In this document: in pieces, positions 63,154 through 64,000 of the stretch | Layout: every line of letters begins with the position of its first letter | How positions within the stretch are numbered: the first letter of the stretch is position 1 | Assembly: GCA_003635255.1 (NCBI GenBank) | Contig: PYJC01000068.1 | Span: 1 to 64,000 of the forward strand | Length of the DNA stretch: 64,000 bases | Reading direction: 5' to 3' | From: Candidatus Poribacteria bacterium | GTDB lineage: Bacteria > Poribacteria > WGA-4E > WGA-3G | Program-made: the position numbers and the translations under genes | Notes under the pieces: model-generated | The model's input: only the letters and a program-made list of their open reading frames with translations | The model's database searches: none | Told to the model about the DNA's origin: nothing

Positions 63154-64000
63154 TTAGACAAGTCCTGTTTCATTTGTAGGCCGTTCTTGTATCACTGGAA
63201 TCACGTAACTCCGAATTATCAATCCGTCTATGGTTTCTGTCTCCACACGTGGTTCCGGCGTGTTGCGATGGTCAAACACAACGTAGTATCCCTCTTCGGT
63301 ACCCTCTGATCTGACGTACGCTGCGAGCTGTGTTTTACCTGTCTGATACCGACTTTCTCCACCCCAGATTTTTGTTTCAACGATGTACTTTTGGTTTCTG
63401 TGGAGAATCAGGAGATCCATTCTACCGCGCCCTGTTGGCACCTCAAGATACATAGACCCACCTACAATTTGGACAAACTGCTCAAGATAAGCAAAAAGGA
63501 GATGTTGTCCGACATATTCCTGGGGGGTATCCGGGACTTGTAGAATTTTGAAACCCACACGGGCAATAAAGTCATTGAAGTTATCAAGGAGTGCCGCCAT
63601 CTGAATCTGCCCGTCCCGTGTGAGATAACCCTGAAAGCCTTCGCGATTGTCTTCTGGTAGATAGTCCTGTTCCAATCCATTCACTATCGGCTTAAATACT
63701 CGAATGATACGATACTGGTAAATCGGATTGACAATTTCACACATACCATCAGCACCTTCAGCAATAACGCCATAAGTAGCAAGTTCGCTGATAATGTCAC
63801 TGTCCAAGTTGAAGTCCACGCCTTCATCATAAGAAGCGATTTTCATGAGGAGTGCCTCAAATCGTCGGTCCCTGCGGATATTCGTTACCAGATGTTCAAT
63901 GTTTGTACTTCGTCCGCGCAGGAGCTGCACATGCGCTTGTAAAAAATGTTCCATTGTAATTGGTTCGCTTTTTGGAATGTCTAATTCCTCGGTAAGAATT
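63154..64000 (-). CDS. ATPase-type protein with C-terminal PD-(D/E)XK nuclease domain (partial)
   Basis: The open frame runs on past the ATG at 63954 to the right edge (I-L-T-E-E-L-D-I-P-K-S), so the N-terminal portion is missing from the window. The visible 280 residues match the C-terminal part of AAA_35-like ATPases (I-V-N-P-I-Y-Q-Y-R-I-I-R), followed by a PD-(D/E)XK nuclease fold with G-R-M-D-L-L-I-L and V-E-T-K-I-W. Such ATPase-nuclease proteins are scattered and possibly involved in mobile elements or defence. A small hairpin CCTGTTT/AAACAGG lies after its stop. Confidence 0.65.
   Translation of the reverse strand, partial: ILTEELDIPKSEPITMEHFLQAHVQLLRGRSTNIEHLVTNIRRDRRFEALLMKIASYDEGVDFNLDSDIISELATYGVIAEGADGMCEIVNPIYQYRIIRVFKPIVNGLEQDYLPEDNREGFQGYLTRDGQIQMAALLDNFNDFIARVGFKILQVPDTPQEYVGQHLLFAYLEQFVQIVGGSMYLEVPTGRGRMDLLILHRNQKYIVETKIWGGESRYQTGKTQLAAYVRSEGTEEGYYVVFDHRNTPEPRVETETIDGLIIRSYVIPVIQERPTNETGLV

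Overview
This window is a chromosomal segment of about 48% GC from an uncultivated-type Gram-negative bacterium. Several traits together suggest a lineage like Candidatus Poribacteria: exported LamG proteins sharing a C-terminal K-L-x3-W-G-x-L-K signature, a giant C25 (gingipain-type) protease ending in a FlgD-like Ig domain, sigma factor/WD40 and CotH/ankyrin fusions, Uma2 and Rpn-type nucleases, and intergenic spaces packed with short palindromic repeats. The taxon is inferred from gene content; no rRNA is present.

Layout. 0.4-7.8 kb (+): asd, mtnK, a J-domain protein, an Rpn-type nuclease, a DUF433 remnant, a macrodomain protein, an unusual OB-OB-zinc-PD-(D/E)XK-coiled-coil protein, and an aminotransferase whose start overlaps that protein's stop. 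8.1-15.7 kb: a coiled-coil membrane protein, a TPR protein, a truncated methyltransferase, a sulfatase, and then minus-strand genes (gamma-glutamylcyclotransferase fold, LamG, MFS, macrodomain, DUF58) around one tRNA-Leu. 15.9-16.6 kb: six tRNA genes behind a near-consensus promoter. 16.8-24.8 kb: the protein quality-control block tig-clpP-clpX-lon, then an S4 protein and pdxA; ClpX carries two zinc-binding domains. 25.0-31.5 kb: the C25 protease. 31.5-41.1 kb (-): NIPSNAP, RraA-like, purE, MBL-fold, VanZ, an IlvD/Edd dehydratase, Uma2, CotH-ankyrin and LamG genes. 41.3-43.2 kb: a ribbon-helix-helix regulator pair with palindromic operators and a divergent Schlafen/AlbA_2 protein. 43.3-49.4 kb (-): an exported beta-propeller, a lipoprotein with an ECF S-component-like membrane part, and a propeller-dockerin protein under a cobalamin riboswitch with its own terminator. 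49.4-53.9 kb (+): hisI, trpE, trpG and two overlapping PP-loop (Dph6-like) ATPases. They are preceded by a 33-residue leader peptide rich in His and Trp codons and by an intrinsic terminator, which looks like attenuation. 54.3-57.2 kb: an ECF sigma factor fused through one membrane helix to a WD40 propeller. 57.3-63.0 kb (-): sucC-pgk-proS-sucD-panB. The right edge cuts an ATPase with a C-terminal nuclease domain.

The strongest candidates for undescribed biology are: the His/Trp leader peptide ahead of hisI-trpEG; the cobalamin-controlled surface propeller; the OB-OB-zinc-nuclease fusion beside a macrodomain protein with an altered active-site motif; and a family of inverted-repeat elements that appear to sit in the loops of pre-existing hairpins. 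Most regulatory genes and core metabolism look ordinary and intact. Promoters found here fit a sigma-70 consensus with 17-bp spacing.
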